64,000 nucleotides of DNA from Paulinella micropora (taxonomy: Eukaryota; Cercozoa; Imbricatea; Euglyphida; Paulinellidae): assembly GCA_019918135.1 (NCBI GenBank), contig WBZZ01000129.1, positions 40,520 through 104,519 on the forward strand, given 5' to 3'. The position numbers and the translations under genes are program-made. Positions 1 through 12,300 of this stretch are shown here, in pieces. The notes beneath the pieces were generated by a model. That model was not told the origin of the DNA. It worked only from the letters and a program-made list of their open reading frames with translations, and made no database searches. Every line of letters starts with the position of its first letter. Position 1 is the first letter of the stretch.

Positions 1-3000
1 GCCCACCCAACCGACTACCAGTCCAGTCGCCGGGTTGAGCACAGCATCTAAGAAGGCACTACGTCGCGCTCGTCGGACAGCAGCCAGCGCATCTTCTGCC
101 CGTTCGTCGTCGTCCAGCTCCTCGTCTGCATCTGTGAGCAGCACAGCCGTGATGCCAGCCCAACCGCAGGCACCTCAAACATCTTCTAGTAGCTCGTCCT
201 CCTCGTCCAGTTCCTCGTCGGCACCCGCGAGACGCTTAACTAGTGCGTTATCCCAACCCTCGGCGTCTCACTCCCCGGTGCAAGGCGGCCCCTGGGTCAC
301 ATTTTCGCTAAGCACACTTGGAGTGTACAAGACTCGCACCCCCAACGCCACAGACCGCGACCATGTTGGACCACTCAGCCAGTTGGCACAGAGAGATGCA
401 ATGACGCCGGTACCACCACCGCCTTTCTCTCCTCCAGCTGACAGTTATGTCAGGGTTAGCCCCACGCGATCGAGTCACGGCTGGTCGGGATTTTCCAACT
501 TTACGGACATGCCAGGCCATCAACTGGAGCTTCAAAAGGCCTTTGGCGCCAATGGCTCTCCAGGAATGGATCCGGAACTTTACATTGTTCGAGACATCTT
601 TGCCACTTATTTTCCAACAGCGGCCATGACTATGATTCCAGGCACTCACCCGCACTGCCGTCACCTTGGCTACTGGATCCCTAAGCACTTTGCCCTCAAT
701 CAGGGCCTATGGCCGGATTTAATGATGGTACAGATGCAACACCCAAGAGTGGAACGCTACTTCCCTATGATACAATCACTCCAGCACAGTGCTTTCCGTA
801 TCGAACCCCTCGATAGACAGCCTCCCTTCAAAGTGACTGAAGACTGGCTTCTCCCTTCGGCAGATTTCAACCATTTTGCCAACAGGCCACTTCTGGTGCG
901 AACTTTCCTTCCGCTGATACTAGTCTACCACGTACCAAGGAAAGCAAGATATACGCGCACACAGAACCGCGACAATGGTATGGGAAGACACCATGGGATA
1001 ATTAATATGTGGCAGAGTTCTCTGAAGCCATCCGAGGCTTCCACCGCGACCGCCCCACTATCTTGATGCTGCGCTATTGGCCCCCTCGCAACAATGCACA
1101 CGAGATGGACCCCGAAACCTTTGAGGACTTCACATGCGGTCTTGCTCTCATTTCGGGAACCAGAAGCCCTCTTGCAGTCATCAACACTGAAGCCATGTGC
1201 CTGATCCGGGCGGACACTACATCAGCCCCTGTGATGACCCGTCGGGGAAGTAATGCGCCTACTAAAACCGAACTTGAAAATATCTTCAGTATCCCGGAAG
1301 GCGCCACCATGATGTCACGGTTTTATAATAGCAAACAAACTGCCAATATATTCCACTTCGGCTCACAAAACGGCAGAAACACTGCTCAACTCATCGCAGC
1401 CTCTCTAGTTGGACCTAACATCGAACCCACCGGCGATGTCCCATACTTCAAAGAAGGAATGGCCTTTGACTTTTTCTACCGCCCATGGAGATATCGCTCT
1501 TCGTACCTCGGCCTACTTGTGGGAGCAAACCCCAACGCCTCCCCTTTAGCAGCCGTTCTTAAAGGAGAACTCCTATTCCCGTGGTGTAGTATGGAACAAA
1601 CCGAAGCCAAGCACCTGCGCTTTGACCCGATACCACTCTCGACCTCGTCATACATTCGCCGTGTTTTTCGACTCCCGACTCGAGAACGCTGCTTCGCCCT
1701 ACAACATTATTTTCATCGTCTTCCATGTAATGACCCAATACGGCTCAGAATTGTCGCAAACGACACGTACTACGACCTTGACAGCACCAATGCTACTACA
1801 GGCCTACGCGCAGTACACGAGCGATCCTACGACTGCATTGTCGACTTGCCGCTCAGTTTTTTCGACGATAGCAACCTCACGGTGTACTACACGAACAGAA
1901 ACGACGAACTGTTCTTAGGCTCAATTTTTAACCCCAACCACTACATGGGGCAATCAATAGGTATAATGAAATTCATCGGGATAGTTACGCTTGACGATGC
2001 AGCAACCCGCGACTATCTTCAGAAGTCACACAAGGTTAGTGATTCCTTCTCAGGCGAGTTCCGCTGGATACGTTATGAAAAAGTCCCGTGGCATCTGGCC
2101 CAGTCTTTCCTTATGGTCGTAGCCAGCGAAACCGGAAGACGGTCAAGCAAGGAAATTCATGTGGTACATCACCCACCCCATACTGTCCCGTTCGACGGAT
2201 ATCATTAACCCGTACTCTCGAGACAAACGTCTCCGTGGCTACCCCTACGGAGCTACACTTGTCCGTATGCAACCGTCACGCCACGCTCAACGACACTTCC
2301 AAGTCTGGCGCCCGGGCGATGTTTACGTGGCCCATCACCAAGTGTGCCACACCCATCATAGATGGCTCAACCTCAAGACAAACAGGACAGAGGAAAATCT
2401 CTTACATTTCTACACAAGTCTAAAAATGAGCACCCGAGACCTAGTGTACGAGAGATTGCTTACCCCAGAACCTGAGAACTCCCATGTATTTACACGCTCA
2501 CCAGGAGCGACACGGAGACACTACCGCATCGGGTACCCTCATACCTATGAAATCCACGCTGGATTTGACGTCCAATCATCGTCATCGAAGCCCTACGAGA
2601 TAGTGTATTCCCCTGAGAAATACGATGACCAACCTGATTCTTCGTCAAGTTCAAGTTCTTCATGTAGTTCGTCATCTAGCTCGAGTTCATCGTCAAGGGT
2701 GATGGCCCCTGCTCAGCCATCAGCCCCAGCGTCGTTACCACCGGCCCCAGCACAGCCACAGTTGGCCTCAATCCAGCCGCCATCAACCCTGGCTCACCCA
2801 CCAGCGGCCACTAGTTCTGACACACCGGCCGCACCGTTGCCACAGGTAACTCGTGCCCACCCTGTTCAACCACAGCCCTTTTCTGGCTGCAAGCCCAGAA
2901 CAAGAAGCATCACGACGATGACGATTCAAAAGGCGGCGGACAAGGCTCCTCCTCGTCTTCGTCAAGTGGTTCGTCGTCAAGCAGTTTGCCATCAACGCCG

Positions 3001-3175
3001 ACTACGACCCAGACATCTGCGACTTCTCCTCCTCACTCAACGACACGACGTTCGCAACACCCTCGGAACAAGGAAAGTGTGAACTGCAGTATGATTAAAA
3101 TCTCCGGTAGTAAAGTTGACAGAGGCCGGATAGAGCCAGGACACTTTAGTAGATCGCAGTTGATCAGGTTGTGAG
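1..3175 (+). mobile_element. Ty3-type element A, upstream coding region (gag position, unrecognised)
   Basis: Three consecutive, partly overlapping open stretches on the + strand fill this interval. The first starts inside or before the window edge and has two dense poly-serine tracts (about residues 20-35 and 50-63) in an Arg/Ala/Pro-rich leader, followed by an unfamiliar globular region rich in Pro, Tyr and Trp. The middle stretch (about 1010-2208) continues as globular protein. The last (to about 3080) ends in another poly-serine tract and a Pro/Ala/Gln-rich tail. I recognise no domain. I assign it to the same retroelement as the + strand pol traces at 9.4-13 kb because the strand agrees and a copia element lies exactly between them. 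That is inference; it could be an unrelated host gene. The coding potential is broken, by about two breaks here. Confidence 0.4.
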
Positions 3176-3450
3176 ATTTTTTTACTGAGTAAAAACTTTT
3201 ACCGCCAATAATAGCACTGGTATACTTAGGCATATGCCTGGCTGACTTAAGTAATTGTACTGTTATACCCAATCAATAAGAATTATAATAATTATAGTCT
3301 AAACAAATTGGTAATTACTATCAGCCCTATCGATATTATTTGAAGTGTAACGCCGTCAGAAATTACCTAACAGCTATTTCACTGCAATGCTCCCTAATTT
3401 CAAATGTAGTTACTTGAGCTGAGTCTAGTAAGAGATTATTCCTGAATGTC

Positions 3451-5306
3451 TTACTTCGATCCATTGCCAGAGATCCTGTCTGCTCCCTTCTTGAATAGAG
3501 AGGGACTGTCGATGCGTTTAGATAAAACATCAGCTCGGTTTTTCTCAGAAGGTACCCAGTTGATCGCAACCTCCCCCTTCCTTATCGATTCGGTGATATG
3601 ATGATGCCGCAGCGCAATATGTCGCAGCCGCTTGCCGAACACCGAGTTGGGGGCGGTACACACAGTGGCTTGATTATCCACATTCAGAGTCGGCATCGCC
3701 ATCAGCTCCTTCGCCAGCGGGTTGCCATCGGTCCACTGTAGCGACTTGATGACATTGCGCATCGCCTCCAAGTCATGAAGCACTTCCGAAGCTGCGTACG
3801 TTTCGCTCTCTTGAGTGGCCGTCGCTAGATGCTTTTGAGTCGTTGCACGCACCGTGACCGGCCCGTTCGCCAAGAGCACAACCCCGCCCGTCCTAGAGTA
3901 CATCTTACTCCCGTTCCCTAACGAAGAGTCGGAGTCAGCCTCCAAGGTGCGATTCCCATCGGAAGAGAACGTCACCCCCCTATTCTGCACAAACAGGAAG
4001 TAACGCAGAAGCTGCTCAGCGGCCCGGTAGTCAAACTTGTCCTTATCCGATATGTGCTCAGCCAACACACTGAGCGGCAGAACCGACTCCGGCACGCTGG
4101 CCTTCAACCAAACGTAGCTACCAACGATCTCTTGCGGCGAGTATGCTAGCATTGCTGGCTCCATCTTCGACCCCACGGGCAGCCATGGCGTCTTAGCCGG
4201 CATCCATTGTCGTCCGTCACTCTTGAACCGGCCCAGTAGCGTTGCAATGTACTCCCTCTGATGGATCGTGATCGTCAGCACTCCCCCTGAACGACGCACC
4301 CCAAACTCCAGAGACAGGAACTTCTTGACCAGCCCAAGGTCCTTCACGTTGCCCCATGGACGGTTGAGCTTGCTGACGTACTTCCGACGGCTCTCTTCTG
4401 ACGCAGACACATGTATGTTGTCATCTGCATGGTACGTCAAGATCTCCGTCTTCTTCGTCTGCTCATCAATCCTCCCAAACAGTATGGGCTCAATGATGCT
4501 CTGACTGAAGCCCATCTCTTTTGAGTAGGGACTACCCTATCATTCCAGTAAATATGACCTGAGGGCTTCAATCCGTTGACACCACCAAGGGCTTCCCACA
4601 CAACATTGGGTGGTGCGTACCCCGCTGGAGGCTGTAACCACACCGGAACACGCAGCATTACTTGAGGGAAGGCGCTCTCTTCGTCCATGCCATAGATGTC
4701 CATGTCCTGTACAGCCGCCAGTGCACACGTTAACCACACTATTTCAACCCTGCAAGTAGGCAAGTCGACCCTGTCATATTGCCACGATGGCTGCCTGAAC
4801 CCTATTCCAGCGATCCTTGACTTCGTCTCCGCCGCTGGGCCGTCAGCCGTCTCACGCTTTTCGAAGTCAACAAACCGTGTCGGTACCAACGGTTCTCCAG
4901 GAGGCTTGTCTGAAACATGCCTCTCAACAATAGCCCCCAGCTTGAGGTGCTTGTCGATGTCCGAGAAGCGTGACTCATTGAACCTGCATGACGCTGTGGC
5001 TTCTCGATAAGCAACAGGAACAGAAACTAGGTACGCTCCCGAGCTGAAGTTGGAAGCCTTCATCTTCATCCTCGACCTCTTCCCCTCGACTATGTTGGAC
5101 TCTTCCACAGCAGCACCCGTCCACTCCACAGGCACCCCTCTGGCATCCCTCTTCCCTTCAGGCTGCCCCACACATCTGCCTAACGAGAAACGAGGCGAAT
5201 GAGCATCCACAGAGGTCTGTGGCCTCCTACCACCCCCCTCTCTGCCTTCATATTGTTCGTCGTTGTACCCAACAAGTGCTACAACGCCACTATCATCCTC
5301 ACGCAC
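3451..5306 (-). pseudogene. copia reverse transcriptase and RNase H region
   Basis: The upstream half (about 4440-5110) matches copia-type RT: an FSSGAYLVS-like start, a MDIYGMDEESAFPQ motif that corresponds to the catalytic D-x-x-x-A-F/Y block, and VWLQPPAGY (the copia 'v.qP.Gf' box). The YHADDN motif is the copia version of YVDDM. It is followed by the typical SMEPAM-like thumb region and a copia RNase H with LEADSDSS, VTVRATTQKHLATATQ (the 'sskkQ..va.St.eaE' box), DNQAT and the HIALRHHHI box, ending in INWVPSEKNRADVLSK. These are the standard late-pol landmarks. The region copies RNA to cDNA and removes the template. It is broken; treated as a fossil. Confidence 0.8.
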
Positions 5307-5349
5307 CCCTCGTGTACCTCCTTGTCTGGCGACTGGTTGACGACTCCCT

Positions 5350-6974
5350 CTACGTCGTCCTCTTCCTTCCCAGCGACCACTTCCAGTAGGCCGTTAAGCA
5401 AGTTTTGCTCACTTGGGCTGAAAAATGTGCCGGTGTACCCGCCACTTTTGTCGTCTTTTTTCCCCAAGTTGGAGTGGCAGTTTGGAAAAGGTGTTGCTTC
5501 GATTCAGCCATGCGTCCACGAGGATAGAGTGTAGGCCATCCATGTACCGTAGCATCCCGCACTACCATGTCTGCTGTCGTCACTAGCTTGCTGTCGTAAT
5601 AACTCCACACCTTGTACGACGATTCTTCTGTGTTGATGCCCATGAACACTCCCGATGCTCCCTTCTCGTGTCCCTTCTTGCCTCCTGTGTAGAAAACGCA
5701 TAAACATCCAAAAGGCTTGAGGATAGAGTGATGGGGAGGAGACCCCTTATAGAATGCCTCATGCCTCGACACTTTTGCTCCTGCCCTGCCTTGCATGTTT
5801 ATCAAAAACACAGCGTAGTCAGCCGCCAACGGTAGGAAGTAGACCGGTGCACTTCTTGCGGTTAGCAACGTAGCTGCCAGCGAAAACACAACCTGTATCG
5901 TTGCCTTTGCGTAGGCATCCTTGTTGGGGTCGTCTCGCACCGGTAGCCGTTGCTCCGCTCCACACCAACACAGGACAAGTAGCCCTTCACAGCCTTCGCA
6001 ATCCACTCTTTGTCGGTTCTGAACTGCTTCATTGGTCTGCCAGTTTGCGTCTTGGACCACACCTGGACATCTGTTAGCTGTTGCAATGCTATCTCAGAGG
6101 CACTAGTGGGGTTCCACCTACCTCTGATGAAGCCTGAGACATTCTCAACGAACAGCAAGAAGTAGGGTGTCTTCCCGTACAATGGGAATGCAATGCGTCC
6201 TGTCCCATCGGCACTCCAATCTTCTCCCATCTCGTTACAGATAGTAAGAGATGCTCCCTCGAACGAAGCGTGCTTCTTTATCTTCGTTGTAGCACACGCC
6301 ATGCACGTACACTTAGCCACTCCCCCTTTATGTTTGACAGTCAGTCCATTCTGTTTGAGAAATTGCCTTGCCATTGTTTCACCAAAGTGAAAGATGTCGT
6401 CGATCTCCCGCATGTCCACTGCTGTAGTAGGCTTCATGCTTGTCGACCAGAATGCTGCCCTGCAGCCCGGGTAAGGTTGGCATTCTCTCGTCTCGTTCTT
6501 CCATCCAGGGGGTGCTATAGTTGTAAATGTATACTGACAGGACTCCGCATCGAAGTTGCCAATAAGTACTTTGTCCCTCTGCTCAACGTCAATTCTTCGC
6601 CGAGTAACGAAAAATTCGTCATCCTGCATGACGACCACGAATCCTGCGCGCTGAAGGCGCCCCGCAGAGAACAGCGTCCTGTCTAGGGTAGGCAAAACAT
6701 AAGTTTCACTCATTTGCACTTCTTGGGCATTTCCTTCCCCATTCATCCCCAGAAACGAAGTGCCTCCCCTGGATTTCATCACAGAGATGCCAGATATGCC
6801 TTTGACTGCCAGCGAGTCATCATTCTGCACCTCCTCCAGTGCGTCCTCCATCGGCACCATGTGTTGCGCTGATCCCGAGTCTAGGTAAACCGTATATGGG
6901 TCCTGGTCCCCATTCACACCATCAGCCATGTGTGACACAGGTCCCTGTCCCCCTTCATCGTTCCCAAGACCCAT
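5350..6974 (-). pseudogene. copia protease and integrase region
   Basis: Near 6860-6900 the reading frame gives YTVYLDSGSAQHMV, the copia retropepsin D-S/T-G motif. Downstream there is a GAG-pre-integrase-like zinc segment (HFGETMARQFLKQNG then CTCMACATTKIKK, comparable with the H-C-C integrase N-terminus). The core shows PLYGKTPYFLLFVENVSGF and FRTDKEW, matching the first catalytic Asp surroundings and the second 'D-x-G-x-E' block. The end of the region has the copia integrase tail signature SILKPFGCLCVFY followed by GVFMGINTEESSYKVW ('lrvFGc.cy...Kl..r...ciFlGY....kgYrv'). The function is polyprotein cleavage and cDNA insertion. It is broken; treated as a fossil. Confidence 0.75.
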
Positions 6975-7423
6975 TCCAGTGCTCCCCAGACTCGGTCCGC
7001 CTTGTCCCCTGTCCCGAACATCCTTCCCGTATCTCCATCACCTTCCTCTTGCCCAGGCGGCGTCTCTGGCGGCTTCTTCTCTTTTTCATCCACAACTCCC
7101 CCAGTCGCCACTAGGTACCGGGTCCACCCCAAGCTCTTTCTCTCCTTGTTTTCCAGCGTGATTGCGGTCTGCATTTCATCCCATCTCCCCACCCTTCTGG
7201 TGTCGTAGGTAGATCCATTGTCGCTTCCTCTTGCCAGTCTCACCGCTCCCCCTATCTCAGGTACCTCTGCACTATCATTCACATCCAGCTGACTGGATGC
7301 AGATGTATTTTGTGCAGTGCGATGACGTGCAATTGCCGCTTTCTTTTCTTCTTCCGACGCCGCCAGTTTCCTTGGCGCGTAGTAAGGTATATTTCTGATC
7401 CGTTTCCGCATGTCGTTTCGCAT
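6914..7423 (-). pseudogene. copia linker between Gag and protease
   Basis: A stretch of about 170 codons, rich in Lys/Arg/Glu at its start and Gly/Asp/Glu later (GQEEGDGDTGRMFGTGD). It lies between the zinc-finger Gag end and the protease motif. No domain is recognised. Position and strand make it the natural Gag-Pol connecting region of the copia element. Confidence 0.45.
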
Positions 7424-7508
7424 CTTGTAAGGCCTCCCAACTGACCTCTATGTAGTCTCGGGCAGCCTCAGGCGGACCAACCAGCAGCAACGCGTCATTA
7501 TATCTTGG

Positions 7509-9318
7509 CTACAGTGCCTTTGCCTGGTCATCCTCTTGTGGCATAACATGGCAATACCTCATGAGCCGCTTGTACGCCAGGTCGCCCCGCATTCTTGTAA
7601 CAGTCGATCCATGAGGCCCCAGGCCACGTGTCTCTGCCAAGTTGCGATCTCCAGCCTTCAGCCAAGTCTCCTTTCCCTCTTCTTGAGTCCAATTGCAGAA
7701 GGTTCTGTGCCTCGGCCAATCCATCTTCTGACATCCCTTGTTGCAGTAGGCCACGAGCTTGCAGCGAGAGCACCACTTCTGCTTCTTGACTTGCGTCACA
7801 CTGCAATTCTCGCATTCCGGTGGCATATGCGTGTCCTTATCGCATGGTTCATTCTCCTCCAGTCCCATCGCCCAATGTTCCCAGTCATCTGGGGTCACGC
7901 GGATGTTATAGAACCACATCCAAAAATGTAGCTCCGGTCTCTGCGCGTTGTTGAAGACAGTTCTGAAGTCGGCAATGTTGACCTTGCCATTCCTGGTATC
8001 TCCCTCCACTTCTGCATCCGGTGGACCGATGTACATAAACGGAGTTCCTTGCTGTGCCATATATGCCTGGCCAATCTTCCTCTCTTCCTTCGTAGGCGCC
8101 GGTCTTAGCCCTGATCCATCCGCCGCTGGCATCAAGTAGACGTCGTCGTCAACAGCCACTCTCGGGACAGGTTCAACCATCTCTTTTCTCCACTCTTGTT
8201 GACGTAGCGCCATACAGGACACGGCCGCTGCGGGAGGGGTCTTCGCGGCACCCTGGGCTTTCCGTCCTTGATCCTTCCCGCCTTTGTCCTTCGCCGTTTC
8301 CTTCTGCTGCTTTTCTTTAGGAACTTTCTTGCGGTATCTGTCCTTAAGCGTTGGGAAACCCTTTCCCACATGATCATGGTCAGGTATGCGGCACTTCTCC
8401 ATGCAGCGAAAGTATTTGTGCTCCTTTGAACAGTTGTAACACTCTATCTTCGGACGCCCTTTGCCACCCTTGGACTCTTGCTGGCCAGCCCACATCGCCG
8501 CTTCTTCGTTGCCGGTCGATCGTTGAGCCTCATTCGCAATAGCCCTTCGTTGAAACGCATTCTCAAAAGAGTCCCAATCCGCCGACGGTGCTGTCACCTG
8601 CGCGTCGAGAAATGGTTTCCACAGGTGTCTATCCGCACACTTGGCTAACGCAGTCTTGATGAATTGCATTTGCAGGCCCTCCCCGATCGGCTCCCCATGG
8701 TCCTCCAAGAACTCGCAGTGCGTCGGAGCTGCGCCATCATGTCGTCCTTTACATTAAACTGCCAACTGCTCACCAGACTGTTGCGCTTCTGCATCTGATG
8801 AACTTCAGTGCCCTGGTACCGTTACCGCAGTACATTGATTAGCTCCTCCGGTCTTAACGTAGGTTCCCGTACTAGATGACGGACAATCCTCTCGGCCGGC
8901 GACCCATACTTCAGGGCTTTGCATAACCAGATAAATATCTGTGCCCTTCTGGCAAGTATTTTCCGGCGTTGGACCATGGTCAGGTTTACAACCGGTGCTG
9001 GCGCCGGTCCCGCAGCTCTCCCCCGTCTCCCAGCCCTTGGGTTTGGTTTCTCCTCCTCCTCTGGGCGACCGTAGGCTGCATCCGCAGGCGCTCCTGGGGC
9101 CGCGGCCTTCAATTCCGCCTCCACCTCCGATCGCCAGAGTAGGACGTCCTGTAGGGGCGCCACATATTCCCAGCATTCCACCGAACTCAGGTCCACCCGC
9201 ACCTGCGCAATCCAGTCGTCCCAACTCCGTCCCTTAATCCCATCGATGAACGCCAGCGCTTTTCCTTGCAGAACAGTAGTCGCCGCGTCCTTTTCTCTGG
9301 TAGTAGCAGAAGAACTCA
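7509..9318 (-). pseudogene. copia Gag region with CCHC knuckle and MYND finger
   Basis: The proximal part (about 8822-9318) starts MSSSATTREKDAA and carries the helical WDDWIAQVRVDLSS pattern of a Ty1-type capsid, followed by a proline/alanine and Arg-Gly rich linker. The distal part (7509-8708) has a short CCHC nucleic-acid-binding knuckle (C-x2-C-x3-H-x4-C in CYNCSKEHKYFRC, near 8403-8441), a long Lys-rich segment, and then a complete MYND-type zinc finger near its end. Gag packages the element RNA into particles. The region is broken; treated as a fossil. Calling it copia Gag rests on position, the knuckle and strand rather than on a full-length match. Confidence 0.65.
7695..7814 (-). other. 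MYND zinc finger encoded inside copia Gag region
   Basis: The translated segment has the spacing C-x2-C-x10-C-x2-C-x5-C-x3-C-x7-H-x3-C (PECENCSV, KWCSRC, YCNKGC, WPRHRTFC). This is the full ligand set of a MYND finger, including the typical W-x2-H-x3-C ending. MYND fingers bind proline-rich peptides in host regulators such as SMYD and BS69/ZMYND proteins. It is in frame with the preceding CCHC knuckle, so it belongs to the retroelement polyprotein, most likely captured from a host gene. Confidence 0.85.
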
Positions 9319-9384
9319 TAACCCAGTAGTGGCTCAACTCAGAGTTTGGGCAATACGCAAAGTCAGGCATGACAACCAAATCTG

Positions 9385-12300
9385 ATGCATTCTCCAGACT
9401 CCAAACAACTGAGGCTGCCTGCTCTTCTGACGCTTCAGACCGACATCAGCCCGCCGTTTCCATACACAGATTCCTTCGTGGAAGACTTCGCGCAGACATG
9501 CCCCGACCCTCGCATTGCTCTTTTGCACGGCATCAACAGTCCAGGGACCTCATCCTACCCCATGGTTTTTCATCTCTGAACTACTTTGCCGCGACTTCCT
9601 AACCAAGCGAGCGGAACAAAAGGCGGCACCGACAGGTCCTAAGTTTCCTCCTGAAGCAGTCAACCCAAGCCTCACCAAACCCCAACAAGACCAACTTTGG
9701 GCCCTCATCCGCGAATTCGACCACATCTTTGAGGACAAGGCAGGCATCTTCAAACAGACTGTCGTGTCCCTTCGACTCAAACCGAATGCCAAACCAATTG
9801 CAGTCCCATGCCCACGCTGGACTCCGGCAGTGGGCGAATATCTCTCTAGCTGGGCTACGGACGTCCTCAGCGCCGGCACATGGAGCTACGCCTCCTCTCA
9901 ATGCGCATGGGCGAGCCGCAGTTGCCCGGTAGGGAAATTCGAGGATATCGCGAAAGAAGTCCTCCGAGACATTCGGAACGTTTACGACTACCGCATGCCC
10001 AATGACAATCTTCACCTCCCAGTCCCAGGTCTTCCAAACCCGGATCATTACCGAGAACGATTCGCCGGCTGGCACTATCTCAGCTCCATCGACATGGTAG
10101 ACGGCTTCTCCCATCTTCGCCTGAGCCCGGACGATGATAGCAGAGATGTTTTAGCCGTGTGGACACCTTAAGGTCTATTGGTCCCCAACTTTATGCCTCA
10201 AGGTGTACATCGTGCCCCCGGCGATTTCCAACGCGCGATCGAGAAGTCATTCCAACCACTCCCCTTTTGGAACAAGCCGCCCCCAGCTATTTCTACTGCA
10301 GGCGCCTATCTCGACGACGTTACCGCTGGTGCAAACGACTTTCAAACACACCTGAACCAAATTCGTGGTACATTTTCAAGTATGGACACCTCCGGCCTTC
10401 ATGGATCGGCGCGCAAACTCCGCTTGGGATACCATGAACTGACAATACTCGGCAAGAAATGTAGTAAGAAAGGTATCGCCGCTGACACAGCGAAGATCGA
10501 CGCCATCCTCCGAATGGCTGATCCCTCCAATGTGTCTGAAGTTCGATCCGTTCTGGGTATGACCAACTTCATACAGGCCCACATCCCCGACTACTCCCGC
10601 CTTGTATCACCTCTTACGAACTTGCTCAAGTCCACTCACGCCCGACCAGCAGGACAACCCTACCTCCATCGGGAAGAGCGGAAATGTATGAAGAAGCTCC
10701 GCCGCGTGCTTACTACGCTTCCCGTCCTGGCCAAGTACGAGTCTTCTCACCATCTTTGCCTTCGGACGGACGCTTCGGTGGTGCCCTTCACACTGGCCCT
10801 GACCGCGACGCCCCGGTCATCCAATACTTTTCTCTCAAGTTCACAGACACGCAAACCCGGTGGGCGACCTACATGCGAGAAGCCTACGGCGTTATTTACG
10901 GAGTTCAACAGTGCCGCTACTACATTGATGCCAGCGACCACGAACTCACTATCGTCACCGATCACCGGCCACTCTGGTGGTTATGGCACGCTCGCAGCCC
11001 CATAGTCGTCGGATGGGTTCTAGAAAATCTTCAGACGATCCGCTTTAAGGTCGAATACCTCCCCGGTAAACAAAACCTCCCTCCGGATGGCCGTGTCCCC
11101 TGCATAAGCCCAGGCGTCCCGACTCTCATCGGTGAAGCCGAAGCCACCCTACAGCTCCTCGCAACCATTCCATTGCACAGAGCAGGCTCTACTCTCTGGC
11201 TCGCCGTCGAAGGCACACATGCCGCCTTGGAAACGAAACTCAAGTCTCTCTCCTGCCGCATCATCCGCGCTGCCCCAACACTACGAAGCATTCAAGCCCC
11301 GTGGAACCTAGCTATTGTCATTCCATCCGCTGAACGCTCTCCGGCCGTCGCGCGTGACATGTTTGCCCTTCGTAAGCCATTCGCCCTGCTCATGCCGCAA
11401 GACCTCGTCCACTGCGTCCCGGACGATACACTCCCACAGGAGGCCGCCGGGACGTGTCGTAAGATTTTATTTCTTGACGACAACTTAGTGTGGCTAGTCT
11501 ATGGCCTCGGCATGGAACAACATTATATATACCCTCTTGTCGCTACTTCGCACGCTCCTCGCGTCACACGCCAACAAATCATGGACGCACAACAAGACAC
11601 CCTCACAGCCTCTCTTTGGAGCGATGACGTCTCTACCGTCTCCGCCGGATCAACAGAATTGACTCTTCGTCAGGGCCTTGCCGTCCTCGCCGACGCCAAA
11701 CAGTCAACACTGAAGATCTATGTTCCAGAAGAGCTGCGCCGCCCGCTGATCAACTACGCCCACTTGATGCAGAACCACGCCAAAACGCCGACACTCGTCC
11801 CCTTCATCAAGGAGCGCTACATTTGGTTCCGTACTGACGGCACGGATATTATGCACGCTATGTCCTCGCCGCCCTCCGCGACTGCCACTTTTGCCAACTG
11901 GTCCACGCCCGCCTCACTCTCAACCACGGCCGCTACTCTTCGCTGAAGTGGAGCAGTCAAGGTCAAGGCATCGGCATCGATCATATGCACGTCTGCATTC
12001 CGGGCGTTGTTTTTCAGTATATCCTGACGATCATCGACCTCTTGTCAGGATTTCTTCAATTCATCCCCTGCATCTACCTCAGCCGAAGAAACAATTGAGA
12101 TCATCCTCAACCGATGGGCATACATTTTTGGTTTTACGGAGTCCATCTTCTCCGACTACCACAGCTCGTTTGTAGGTACATTAGCCAAACGCTTCTGCAG
12201 TGAGGCCGGCTTCGACTGGCTGACCACCGCACCCTACTCACACCATCACCTCGGCTTCGTGGAATGCCGTCATAAAGCGATCCGCACAGCAATTAAATCT

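Larger units (their letters stand above)
3176..9379 (-). mobile_element. Ty1/copia retroelement, whole (- strand), nested in element A
   Basis: Read on the - strand, the parts come in the order Gag, protease, integrase, reverse transcriptase, RNase H, which is the Ty1/copia order (integrase before RT). Gag begins near 9318 and RNase H ends near 3451. About 270 bases beyond RNase H (3176-3450) are AT-rich, non-coding and probably include the 3' end. I could not pair terminal repeats by eye, so the ends are approximate and the right end in particular may be truncated. The element sits between + strand pieces of a Ty3 element, which indicates it inserted later. It is broken, with roughly five or six breaks, so it is not very recent. 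Confidence 0.75.
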
